From: Adineta vaga
Lineage: Eukaryota; Rotifera
Length of the DNA stretch: 64,000 bases
NCBI GenBank assembly: GCA_021613535.1
Contig: CP075494.1
Location: forward strand, 9,796,001-9,860,000
Direction of reading: 5' to 3'
Below the pieces are notes generated by a model. That model saw only the letters and a list, made by a program, of their open reading frames with translations. It was not told where the DNA came from and did not search any database. How positions within the stretch are numbered: the stretch's first letter is position 1; the number at the start of each line of letters is the position of its first letter. The translations under genes and the position numbers were made by a program. This document shows positions 10,897-23,422 of the stretch, piece after piece.

Positions 10897-13800
10897 ATGA
10901 AATCAGTTGCTTTGTGGGGTGATAAGCCTTTAGAAGAAGATGGCGAAGAACATAGGTAAATTAATTTCTTTTTCTGTTGCAAATTTTCTTCATTAATATC
11001 TCTTTCGTTTAGTGTTAATTCTCTATGTTTTAATCCTGATGGAACACAATTATTAGCAGCTGTAGGTTTAAGGATACTTGTTTATGGTACTGCTGATGGA
11101 GTATTACAAAGTGCACTTAGTGGTATGTCAATTCTCTTTGATAGTTATCTAATTTTGATGAATAAATTTATTAGGACATGGCGATATAGTTAATACAATA
11201 TCATATGCATCTGATGGTAGTCGTTTTGCGTCAGGTGGTGCAGATAAATTAGTTGTTATATGGACAAGTGACTTACAAGGAATGTTAAAATATGCGTATG
11301 TGATCTATTTTATTTGTTTATAAAGACAGGAAGATTTGTTTTTGTAGACATGATTCATCTGTTCAATATGTTGCATATCATCCTAGTTCGCATTTATTAG
11401 CAAGTTGTTCAAACGCAGATTTTGGTCTTTGGTCACCTGAACAGAAGAATGTCACTAAAACAAAATTAACTGGTCGAATTACTTCTTGTGCATGGAGTCC
11501 GGATGGACAGTTACTAGCATTTGGACTCTACAATGGACAAGTGCATGTTAGAGATAAGGTATGAAATACTTCAGTTGTATTTCTTGTACTACTTTGTTTT
11601 TGAAAACATCGATGTCAGTACATTGATTTTAATTTATATGTAGGATGGCAATGAAAAATATAAATTTGATCGAGCTGATGCAATTAATTCTCCTGTGTGG
11701 AATTTAGCTTGGTCACCAGTTCGGTAAGTATTTGATATTCTTTGATTTTATTTGAAATGATTTTGTATTGTTGTAGAGATGAGGAACTTCTTCTAGCAGC
11801 TGTAGATTGGGGTCAAAAATTAACATTATATCAAGCAACAGATGCTAAACAAGTTTGTATTTCGATTTATTCTTTTTGGAAAGAAGTTCTATTTTTATAC
11901 GTACTATTTAGTCTGGAAAGGAGCGTAAACTTGGATTTGATCCATGTGCAGTGAATTGGTTAGTTAAAGATGCCTACAAACTAGAATCTCGTGCTGAATT
12001 TATCCTTGTGGGTGGCTCTAATAAAGAATGTATTATATATAGCCGTGAAGGATTTAAATTAGGTACTGTTTGCACACAAGATGCATGGGTTTGGTGTTGT
12101 TGTGCAAAACCAGATGGTTCCGCAGTGGTAAAATCATTTGAAATCAATATCAACTTCTCAATTATATAAACATATATCTTTTCTTAGGCCGTTGGTACAA
12201 CCAATGGATTTATTGGAATGTATGATGTAAAATTTGGTGTCGTACATGGAATACATAGAGATCGATATGCATATCGAGATAATATGACTGATGTTATTGT
12301 TCATCATTTAACAACAGATCAAAAAGGTATATTGAATGTTTAAATACAAGATGAAGATCTATGGTCACTTTTCTTTTAGTTAAAGTTAAATGTCGTGAAT
12401 TAGTAAAGAAAATTGCAACATATAAAACAATACTTGCTGTAATAAATATTCATACGTTCTTTTATTAAAAAAAAGAAATTCATATAATTTGATTTAGATT
12501 CAAACACTTGATAAGATTCTCATTTATGAAGCGCCAGGTGATGTTCCACATGATATGAAATATAAAGCAACATTTAAAATCAATAAAAATATTGAATGTA
12601 GTTCAATGATCGTTACGGCTTCTTATGTTATTACTTGTCAGGATAAACGTTTACATTGTTATAATTTTTCTGGTGAAGAAATACGTATTTGGTTTGTAGA
12701 TAAAGATATTTGCTCTTTTCTTTTTTTCTAATTTCAAAGATTTCTTCTAGGCAAATGGATAGTCCAATTCGTTATTTAAAATTAATTGGTGGTCCACGTG
12801 ATTGTGAATCTGTATTGATTGGATTAAAAAATGGTGGTGTTTATCAAGTTTTTGTTAATAATCCATTTCCTCAGATGTTAGCAAAACAAAATGGTGTTAT
12901 CTACTGTGTTGATATGAATATCAATCGAACGAAAGTTGCAGTTATTGATGATACATTAACACTTTATGTTTATAGTGTTCAAACTAAACAATTGCTCTAT
13001 CAAGTAAAACTTAATGAAATATTATATTTAATTCTTAAATAAATAAATATATAATTGTATTTCAAAGGAACCAAATGCACAAACAGTTGCATGGAATACT
13101 TCATTTCCTGATATGCTTGCTTTTTCTGGAGATGGTTTTATCAATATAAAAGTATCAGATTTTCCAGTTTACAGACAAAATTTACAGGTAAGTTATCGTC
13201 GTTTATATAATACAATACAGCGAAAAGCATCAATCTAGATTCCTATAAATGAATACGAAATTTCGGTAAAAACACGAGAAGATTCTCTTATTTTTGTTTT
13301 CAATACTTACATATGTGTGTGTGTGGGATATAATTAATACTTATCTGTGTTTTTTTTGTGCCTGTACATCTAGCGTTCTTTAACTAATCATATTCGACAT
13401 TTATATGAACGTAAACATCGATCAGTATGTAATATTAGATAATAATATAGTTCTATACACTAATTACTGCATGATTACTAATATAATCTTTTTTATTGAA
13501 TCATATTAGAATACATTTTCTTATATTATATAGGGTTTAATTGTTGGTTTTAATGGTTGTACAATATATTTGTTGCATTTATGTGCAATGAGTGGTGTGA
13601 CTGTTCCTGTTACAGATGCTGTTTATCGTTATATGGGAAAAAGACAACTTCAGTAAGTGATTTAGTTTTAAATTTCAAATATCCGATTTTCTTTTCTATT
13701 GTAGAAATGCATATGAATTAGCATCATTAGGTGAAACAAGTATAACTTGGGACGCATTAGGACATGCTTGTCTTGAACAGGGAGAATTTAATTTAGCAAA

Positions 13801-15936
13801 GAAATGTTTTAGTCGTGTAAGAGATGTAAAATATTTGAATTTATTAGCTAATTTTGAGGTAAGTTAATTACAGATTTTCACTTTGATGAAAGAATAATTT
13901 GTTTTTCATATTTGTGTGTAAAGGAAGCAGCAAAACGTGGTGAAACAAAAATGAATGTGAATCTAGGTGATTATTATGCCTATAATGGTCGATTTGCCGA
14001 TGCTGCAAGAAATTATCAACATGCTGGAGCACCAGATCGAGCAATGACTATGTTTTCTGATTTACGAATGTTTGATCAAGCTAAAGTAAATTTTTGAAAA
14101 ATGAATTTCGGAAATAATGTTGACCGTATTCTAGGAATATATGGTTGCAGGTGATGTTGATCAACAGAAATTATTGAATAAACAAGCAGAATGGGCTATA
14201 ACAATGAATGAACAACGACGAGCAGCTGAATTATATGTTGCAGCAAATGATTTTCAAAAAGCAATTGATTTAGCAGGGAAAAATAAATGGGCTGATTTGT
14301 ATGTATTTCATACAATCATCATTCTTTTCTACTCTCTCTCTCTCTCTCTCATTTCCACATAGACTAGCAACTATAACAAGTAAATTAGATAATAGTCAAA
14401 CTGATCTTTTTCGACGATGTGCACGCTATTTTGTTGAAATGAAACAATACACATATGCTGCTGATGTTTATGAAAAAATGGGTGATATTAAATCATTAGT
14501 TGATATGCGTGTTATTCTTTCACAATGGAATGAAGTTTTTGCCTTAGTTCGTCGTTATCCTGCCTATGCATCCGAGGCATATTATAATTATGGTCAACAT
14601 TTAGCTGAACAAGATCGTTTTGTTGATGCTCAACGTGCTTTTCATAAGGCTGGTCGTGTTAATGAAGCAAGAAATGTTCTTCAAGCATTAACAAATAATG
14701 CGGTCAATGAAACACGTTTTAATGATGCAGGATATTATAATTGGTTATTATCAAAAGAATATCTCCTAGCATTGAGTGAAACATTAAATGATGATTTACG
14801 TGCTGATCTATTCAAACGTTATCATCGTTGTTCATTGTTATCAGAACTTTATTATGCATATCAATACATATATGAATATACAACTGAACCATTTGTTGAT
14901 ACACCACCTGTTATATTATTTAATATTGCACGATTTATCTATCATAAATTAGCAAATTTAGCGGGAGATATACCACCGGCATTGTCCAAATTTCGAACAT
15001 GTTATGCAGCATGTAAAATAGCGAAAATTTTAAATGCAAATAAATTTAGTCGACAAATGATTTATTTAATGCGTGATTTAACTTTTACACATAATTTGGG
15101 AAATAAACGAATTGAAATTGAACAATTAGCATTAGAAATGGAAGCAAGAACATTTACGGATGATCATGATTTATTACCATTATGTTATCGATGTTCACAT
15201 CATAATGAATTATTGAATCCTAGAGGAAATGAATGTTCAAGTTGTGGAAGTCCATTTGTAAGTTTTCTTCTTCTATTTACTAGATACAGTTTGAAAATAA
15301 ATCTTGTTTTAGGTTCTCTCATTTCTTTCATTTGATGTTTTACCTTTGGTGGAATTTATCTTACCATCAGATATCAATGATGAAGACGCATTAAATCTAC
15401 TTGAACAAGTACCAAATAGTCATTTAGAAAATTCGACTACATCAGGAAAAATGAATCAGTCAACAGCAAATCGTCTTGTTATTACTGAACAAGGAAATAC
15501 AACACGTGCTGAAGATAAAGATCCATTTTTGAAAAAAATGAGTAAATATAGTGCAAATCCAGATGAATATCGACCTGTTGTAGTTGATCGTCCTTTACTC
15601 AAAGCAATGGATCCTTCACTTGTTTATGTATGTAAATGGCCATTTCCATTAAGATGGAAATGGTTTCGAATTATTGTACCTGAACAACCTGTTGGTCGAT
15701 GTCGACATTGTAATAAAGTAAGATTTGATTGTTTTATATCTATTAACATGTAAGAAGACTTCTCTTTGAATAGTTTTTTCATAATGATGAATTTGAACTC
15801 GCTCTCTTGGAACAAGGTGCTTGTCCATTCTGTCGAAATAATAAAGATGCAGACACATCTGGTAACTTTTCCTATACGATCTTTTTTCTGTAAAAATTCG
15901 TTTTATTTTTATTTAGAAAATCATGATGATTTTTAA
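10897..15936 (+). CDS. IFT122: IFT122 homologue, intraflagellar transport complex A subunit
   Basis: About 21 exons with 50-70 bp introns encode the WD40-TPR protein IFT122. It is a core IFT-A subunit for retrograde ciliary transport and ciliary import of membrane proteins. The N-terminal WD40 region has [58 protein letters not shown] and [17 protein letters not shown], matching human IFT122 block by block. The C-terminal TPR region has [33 protein letters not shown] and [18 protein letters not shown] terminal zinc-binding segment, [19 protein letters not shown], then CRHCNKV and CPFCRNN, is also conserved. The last exon is 15917-15936 (stop TAA). The interval 13188-13533 may hide a cassette exon (see findings). 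Confidence 0.95.
13374..13424 (+). other. Candidate 51-nt cassette exon in IFT122
   Basis: The 346-bp interval between IFT122 exons ending 13187 and starting 13534 is far longer than the other introns. Inside it, 13374-13424 is bordered by CTAG and GTATGT. It is a multiple of three, in phase with both neighbours, open, and encodes [17 protein letters not shown]. Including or skipping it would add or remove 17 residues after the Leu-Gln of VYRQNLQ. Vertebrate IFT122 has no counterpart that I recall at this point. Confidence 0.5.
14332..14350. repeat. (CT)n microsatellite in an IFT122 intron
   Basis: Nineteen bases of alternating C and T form the pyrimidine tract ahead of the acceptor CATAG for the next IFT122 exon. 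Length changes here could affect splicing strength. Confidence 0.7.
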
Positions 15937-16322
15937 TCAATAACAATACAAACCACTAGCCGTGCTCTTTGTCACATATTTATCAATAGAATCTGACTAC
16001 GTTTCGGACATTTGAAAGATTATTTACATAAATAAATTACTTCTGTTTTTATCAAATATCATCATACTCACAATATGCAAACAAATTCCTCATCCAGTAA
16101 TAAGTTTTGATTTTTCAGTAAAGAAAATAGATACAAAAAGAAAACACACACACGTTCGAGACAAAGAAAGAAATTGTATATGAAAGAAAAAAAGATATTC
16201 GCTATAATCAACAAATGAACATGCTTCACTTTTATAGACATGTCCTATGATTTGTCTGTTAGAAAATAGTATAGAAGATATATATAAGACAGCGAGAGAC
16301 AAGATAATATTCATTCACTGAT

Positions 16323-17634
16323 TTAATTCCGTAATGTCGCTCCAATTACTTCTTTCTGATCTTTACTGAGAGTGTCAGGAAATTTGATATCAAATTTAAC
16401 AATGATATCTCCTCGTGTACTTGGTTGTTTGGTATTTGGGAGACCATCACCGGAAAGACGCTTTTCAGTGGTAGGTTTAATGACGTCATTTAGTTGTAAC
16501 TTCCGCACACGACTTTGATCAAGTGTAGGAACACTAATAGTTGTACCACATAAAGCCTGAAGAAGAAGAAAAAAAGGTGAACAGGTTCATACGTCTATGA
16601 CAAGCATTATTCGCTGAACTTACATCTTTTAAACTGATTTTCGCTGTATAGATAAGATCTGCACCTTCTCGTCGAAATGTTGTATGTGGTTTATCTTTGA
16701 TTATGAAGATGATATCTGCAGGAATAGTTGATGGGCTTTGATCACCTTCACGTGGAAATGTTATTTTTGTTCCTTGTTTCCAACCTGGTTTGATATCAAT
16801 TGTTAAAACTTTATCTTCTACACGTGTTGTACGACCATCGGGATTCAGAACTTTCCGAGAAATTTTCATTTTCTTTGTTGTACCGTTTGAAACTTCTTCT
16901 AGAGTAACAAATAATTCATGTTCAATAGGAGGATCTTGAGTTTTTTTTCTTGCCATTTGACTTTGTTGAGTAGGATGTCCACCGAAGTTAAAACCGCCCA
17001 TATTTGAAAAACCACCGAAACCTCCACTTCCACCTGGTCCATCATCATCCTCTCCACCAAAAAACATTGCAAATGGATCAGCTCCACCCTAAAATTAAAT
17101 CAAAGAACTAAGTGAAATATGTAACAACAACAAAATAATATTTTCTTACAAAAAACATTCGAAAAGTTTGATGTGGATCAACATTCGAATAGAATTGATG
17201 TCCACCAACACCTCCTGGACCACCACCACCACTACCGGCACCGGCTTTCAAACCTGATGAAAATATTTATTTGTGAATCAGATGAAAAAGATTGATTCTT
17301 TTCTAATCATCGCTTACCTTCTTCTCCATATTTATCGAATATTTCCTTTTTTTTCGGATCCGATAAAATTTCGTATGCTTCAGCAATAGATTTGAATTTT
17401 TCTTCTGCACCTGCTTCTTTATTCTTATCCGGATGGTATTTAAGTGCACTGAAAATGTCCAAATATAACTTAACTTAAAAGGGAAAAAAAACATTCGAAA
17501 TTTACAGTTTTCGATAAGCTTTCTTTATATCGTCATCAGAGGCGCCTTTGGTTAAACCTAAAAAAAGAAACGTTCAATAAATTATTTAATGAAAATTTCT
17601 TCTTACCCAATATTTTATAATAATCTTTCCCCAT
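16323..17634 (-). CDS. DNAJB: DNAJB1/DNAJB4-type HSP40 co-chaperone
   Basis: About six exons on the minus strand start [14 protein letters not shown] at 17634. The J domain has the HPD motif (KYHPDKNK, residues 31-38), which stimulates HSP70 ATPase. A Gly/Phe-rich linker follows ([19 protein letters not shown], then [16 protein letters not shown]). The class II C-terminal substrate-binding domains contain [39 protein letters not shown] and [19 protein letters not shown]. No zinc-finger region is present, so it is type II (DNAJB). The stop TAA is at 16323-16325. A heat-shock-element match lies 172 bp upstream. It is divergent from the RSPH10B-like gene across 378 bp. Confidence 0.94.
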
Positions 17635-17805
17635 CGTACTTTTACGAGTAATATAACGTTAGAAAAATCTATAAGAAAAGTATCGTCGTTTCTTCGCCTT
17701 ACACTGACATAACAATTAAAAATGTGTGTCTACTTCTTTTTCTCGTTCGTCATCTATTTTATTTGTCGTTCTTTCACAATCTAGTTAAGAATGTAGTCGA
17801 ACCAT

Positions 17806-17819
17806 CTAGAAGCTTCGAT
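17806..17819. promoter_or_regulatory. Heat-shock element upstream of DNAJB
   Basis: CTAGAAGCTTCGAT matches the heat-shock-factor consensus CTNGAANNTTCNAG at all but the last two specified positions. It sits 172 bp upstream of the DNAJB start, in the divergent promoter shared with RSPH10B. The site is near palindromic, so it could act in either direction. HSP40 genes are classical HSF1 targets. Confidence 0.55.
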
Positions 17820-18012
17820 ACCACAACAGAACAGGGAGAGAGATGAAAGGAATAGAAAAAAATACATCGAAGATTTGTAGGACAAACTACCAATCCAAAA
17901 TAAGTCGCTAGAAGTAAACGTGTTTTTTTTTCAAAATTATCATCACCATGGAACAGTAAGAAAAGAATGGCGAATATAGATTTATTGTATAGATAAACAC
18001 GCAACATAGACG

Positions 18013-21000
18013 ATGCCAGCTAAAGCAGGTGGTAAAAAAGTTGCTAAATCTGATGATGAACCAACGAAGAAAAAAGATTCAACAAAAAGTTCGAAGAAAA
18101 ATACCGAAGATACAGGTGAAGTTGGATCAGCAACGACTGGATCATCGAAAATACCAGCAGGAAATTTAACTCGTGGAGCATCTCAATTAGGTACAGCAAC
18201 AGATGAATCGATTAGTAAAGAAACAGCTGGATTAACGTCAGAAGCTAGTCAACCGACTGAAGGAAATCGAGAAGGTGGTGAAACAGGAAGTGCTACGTTG
18301 GATCTGTTGTTCCAGAAGCAGATATCAAATATGAAGAGCCAATTTTACCGAATTTAATTGTGCTTAAGTATGAATCTATTTGATATGAAGAAAAGTTTTA
18401 AATTTCTTTTCTATTTGATATATATAGTTATGAAGGTGGAAAAGAAAAAGGTTTATATGAAGGATATGGTAAAGCAACATATGTTGGTGGTCATACTTAT
18501 ACAGTAAGAAGATTTCGAAATGTATTACAACTTGTATTGATTTGTCTTTGTAGGGTGATTGGAGTGGAAATATGATGCATGGTCAAGGTCGATACGAATG
18601 GGCAGATGGAGTCATTTACACAGGTTCAATTGTGAATAATCAAATAGAAGGTGTAGGAACTTATCAATGGCCAGATGGAAGGTAATGTTTAATTTTACAA
18701 AAGAATTTATTCATGTTCTATATGTTTAGTGAATATCAAGGTGATGTTTTTCGTGGACGTCGTCATGGTACAGGAATATTTCGACATGGACGAAGTTCAT
18801 TTACGTATGAAGGTAGATGGCATATGGGTAATATGCATGGAAAGGTATAGTAGTATTTATTATATTGAGTTTGTTGGAATCGATTTGGTATAATTTAGGG
18901 TACATTACAATTTGATCGTACAGGAGAAAATTATTATACTGGTGATTTTATTACGAATATTCCATTTGGTAAAGGTCGTCGACAATATGCATCGGGAAAT
19001 TTCTATAAAGGAATGTGGGTTAATGGTAAACGACATGGTTATGGTGTTTTTTCTTGGAATAATGGAAGTGGAGAATATATTGGACAATGGGAAAATGGTA
19101 TTCAGGTTTGTGATTTGATCTTTTTGTTCAAATGAATAAATGAAAGAGATTTTTGGAGTTAGCAAGGACATGGTATGCATATTTGGTATCTAATTCGAGA
19201 TGAAGAATCTCATTATGCATTGAGAAATTATTATGAAGGAAATTTTGTCAATGGACGAAGAAATGGCTTTGGAACATTCTATTATTCAAGTGGAACGAAG
19301 TACATAGGTGGATGGAGAGAAGATCAGAAACATGGAAAGGTATATTTTGAAGACAAATAACAAAAATAAAGATGAAATGAATTGAATTTCATCTAGGGTA
19401 AAGTTATTTTACGAAATGGTACAACAATTGAAGCAGATTTTTCATATGATCGTATCCTGACACCTCTGACTGATGACATGACATCAATGTTATTAATTGA
19501 ATTACCTGAAATTGCCTCAAAAACACCAATGCCATCAGGTAAATCGCTTTTTTCTTCTTCTTGTTATAAATAATAGATCATTTTTTTTTGTTTCAATAGC
19601 ATCCAATACACTTGATCCAATGAATATCAAACGAAGTGAGAGTCGTAATACAATTGGTCCTAGTTTCAAATTACAATTCAACTCAGTTTTTGATGAGACA
19701 TCCACTATGGAAGATGAAAGAAAGATAATTACCGAACAAGTTCGTAGTAATTTCTACTTCAAGAATATTCCTAGAACTAATTAGACGGTTTTCTTCTTTT
19801 TTAAAAGGTATTTCATGTTCTCTTTCGTCATCTACCAAAATTGAATCAAATCTATCGTCTATATGCTCGGTTAGGTGTTGATATGCAAGCTAATGTTGAT
19901 AATACTTTTCTCATGACACGCAATCAATTTTGGCGTTTTATTCTTGATTGTAATTTACATAGCTACGGTGAAACATTAATGGAATATGATCGAATGATTG
20001 GTAAGTATAAATGATTAGCTTATTCATCTTTTTCAAAATTGTCGTACATTTTGTCTTGCAGCGGAATGTTTACCAACAGAAAATATTCATGGACCAGATG
20101 AAGGAATATTAGTACGAGAGTTTTTAAATGCTATCGCAATTATTTGCTTTCATTTACATCGATTAAAGAAAGTGTAAATATACAAGATAGTTTCTAGTTA
20201 TAACAAAAAAAACATTTTGGATTTATGTTTATTCTTTTAGTGAAAATGACATTCCAATAGACAAACTCCCAACTAGTTTACAGATTGCTACTTCAATGGA
20301 AACAGTTATTGAAAAAAATATTTTACAACATGCAGGAACAATTCGAGGTTTGTAACATATGTATATTCTATTTCATTGCTCAATAGTCTTAAAAACGGAT
20401 GAATTCTTGCATCGACATGTTTTCTTTTTCATCCCTAGGAAATCTTTTTACTGAACCACAAAAATATCTTCAAGCATCTCAATATAAAGATCAATGCTAT
20501 CAAATTTATTTATTATTTTGTACAAAAAATAAGGTGGATTCAAAGGTTTTTGCTTCTCTTCATATTACTATCCGAATGTTTTACTTTCAGAAGAAACCAT
20601 ATGATATGACTATGCAAAAACGTGATTTTCTTCTAATGTTAAAACATTTTCAATTAATTGATCAGGCAAATCTAACTGCATCTCGTGTAATCTCAATATT
20701 AGCTGAAGATGATCCAAATATTCGACCATCTGGTACAACAAATACTTCCGATGTTCGTTTAGATATTGAAGTAAAGTTTTACAAATCAATAAATTCATTC
20801 ATAATCAATAATATTTCTGTTTTCAGATGTGTTTTCTTGAATTTTTCGAAGCATTAATTGCTTGTGCATTGATTTATCCAAGTAATAAAGCTTATAATAA
20901 CTATGGTAGACCACCCAAAACCGCTGGTTCAGAACATAGTCTTGGTTCACAACCATCCATTGGTTCGGTAAATAAAAGAAATAGATAATCTCTCTATTGA

Positions 21001-21433
21001 CAAGTGTCATCTATTTCTATATTTTTCTTAGCCAAGTATTCATGATCAATATCAAGAAAGTCGAGTATCAGAACTGCCAACAATTGTTGTTCGAGAAGTT
21101 TCCGATTTTATTCAAGAAACACCTGATGATCCTGATAAATCTCGATCATTAACAAGTCGAGGTAAGATACTTTCTGTCTCTTGTATTTCCTATACGAATC
21201 TTATTTCTATAGAACATGAAGGACAAACAAGTAATCTTGAACCATCGATTCTTTCATTATCAACCTATGCAACAAAAGTTCATGGTTTTTTTCAAACAAT
21301 CTTTCTTCCCGCTGCGATCTCCTATAGAAACATTCGTGAACAAATCCGAGTTGATCAAGAAAAGACATGGCAAGGATTGAAACCAACTAATGAACCAGCA
21401 TGGTCACAGAAATATACTGTACTTATTGAATAA
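18013..21433 (+). CDS. RSPH10B: RSPH10B-like MORN-repeat radial spoke protein
   Basis: A low-complexity Lys/Ser/Thr-rich N-terminus (MPAKAGGKKVAKSDDEPTKK) precedes a segment, KYEEPILPNLIVL, that matches the start of the conserved part of RSPH10B. About nine MORN repeats follow, for example YEGGKEKGLYEGYGKATYVG, GDWSGNMMHGQGRYEWADGV and YIGGWREDQKHGKGKVILRN. The C-terminal part has the family's helical region with VDNTFLMTRNQFWRFILDCN and ECLPTENIHG. RSPH10B belongs to ciliary radial spokes. The N-terminal frame and the MORN frame differ between about 18150 and 18320, so a short intron or a frameshift must lie there (see findings). About 15 exons. The stop is TAA 21431-21433. Confidence 0.88.
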
Positions 21434-21911
21434 ATATTTGTCGAAAATGACTTTTCTTTTTTAATAAAATAAATATTTCATAATAATAATTTATCAAAAA
21501 AAAAAGAATAATCAGATTTTCTAAATCAAGCCTGGTTTCATATTCAGTAAAACTCGGTATTTTTTTCAATGAGAATTCCATGCTACCAAGATATTCTTTT
21601 TTCTTATGATACAATCCTGTTTCACTGTTTCTTTTTCTATTCAAACAAAAGAAGAAGAAAAAAAAGACTGTTAAAAGTACATATGTTAAATCAAAGCTAA
21701 AAAACTCTTCATAAATGGATGAATGATTTTTTTTGTTGGTAAAAATTATCGTTGCACCTCTATGTATATAACCATAGAACAAGAAAAGAAGAGAGAGAGA
21801 GAGACATCACTAACGTTAGAAGAAGAAGAAGAAGAGCTGTATTAATGAAGTTCATAAGTATTTTTCAATAATTTCGATAAAAAAAGAAGAAAACAAACTA
21901 AAACAGTTCAC
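21434..21911. other. Convergent 3' intergenic region
   Basis: 3' ends of RSPH10B and the calcyphosine-like gene. AATAAA occurs at about 21464. Short purine microsatellites, (GA)n near 21790 and (GAA)n near 21820, are the only repeats. No gene seen. Confidence 0.5.
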
Positions 21912-22771
<860 letters not shown>

Positions 22772-23422
22772 ATTATAAGTGTGTCAATATCAACAAGGGT
22801 GCGATTTCACAATCAATGGATAATCTATATATATATATAAATGTTAATGCTTGATTTTTTAAATAAAAATTTTCACTGTTACAGGCGAAACTGTTCAAAT
22901 AACCGAGCGAGTGATGACATTACCATATAACTATTGCAACTGAAACAAGTTGTTCAGGTAACCAATAGAGGTCGGTATAAATTGCGTAAATATTTGGTTT
23001 ATTAATTTTCGATAAAAATAAATCATTTTATTTGTAAGTAAGTTCGAATTTCGTTTTATTTATTTATACGAAAATATCTACGAATCAGACATGATCATGC
23101 CGAGCGCTACTCTCGACCATGTTGACAAAGAATAACCGTTCGATTCATACATACAACAATATTTTTATCTTGCTGTATGTTTGTTTGAGTTTTATTCATC
23201 TATTGGTCATTGGACGATTACTGATTATTCTATCAATAAACGATGATTTTTTAGACGAAAACAAACTTTGACATGATTTGGCTATGCTTGACTGAATATT
23301 TTCAACAAAAAATCTTTGAATTTTCTATCTTTTGACTCATGATCATTTCAATTAAAATTCATAGCGTCCTCTATAGAAAACTCTTATTTTTCTTATTTAG
23401 ATTATTGATAGTCTCAATTGAT
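22772..23422. other. Intergenic promoter region
   Basis: AT-rich divergent promoter interval. A pyrimidine-rich tract ending TTATTTAG at 23400 lies 22 nt before the next ATG and looks like a splice or trans-splice acceptor. Nothing else recognised. Confidence 0.45.

Noticed and set aside
13310-13328. TGTGTGTGTGGG sequence resembling rotifer telomere-type repeats
   Set aside because: It is a single short GT run inside an IFT122 intron, not an array.
21423-21782. 119-codon minus-strand frame between RSPH10B and the EF-hand gene
   Set aside because: Low-complexity AT-rich 3' sequence; overlaps the RSPH10B stop; no recognisable features.
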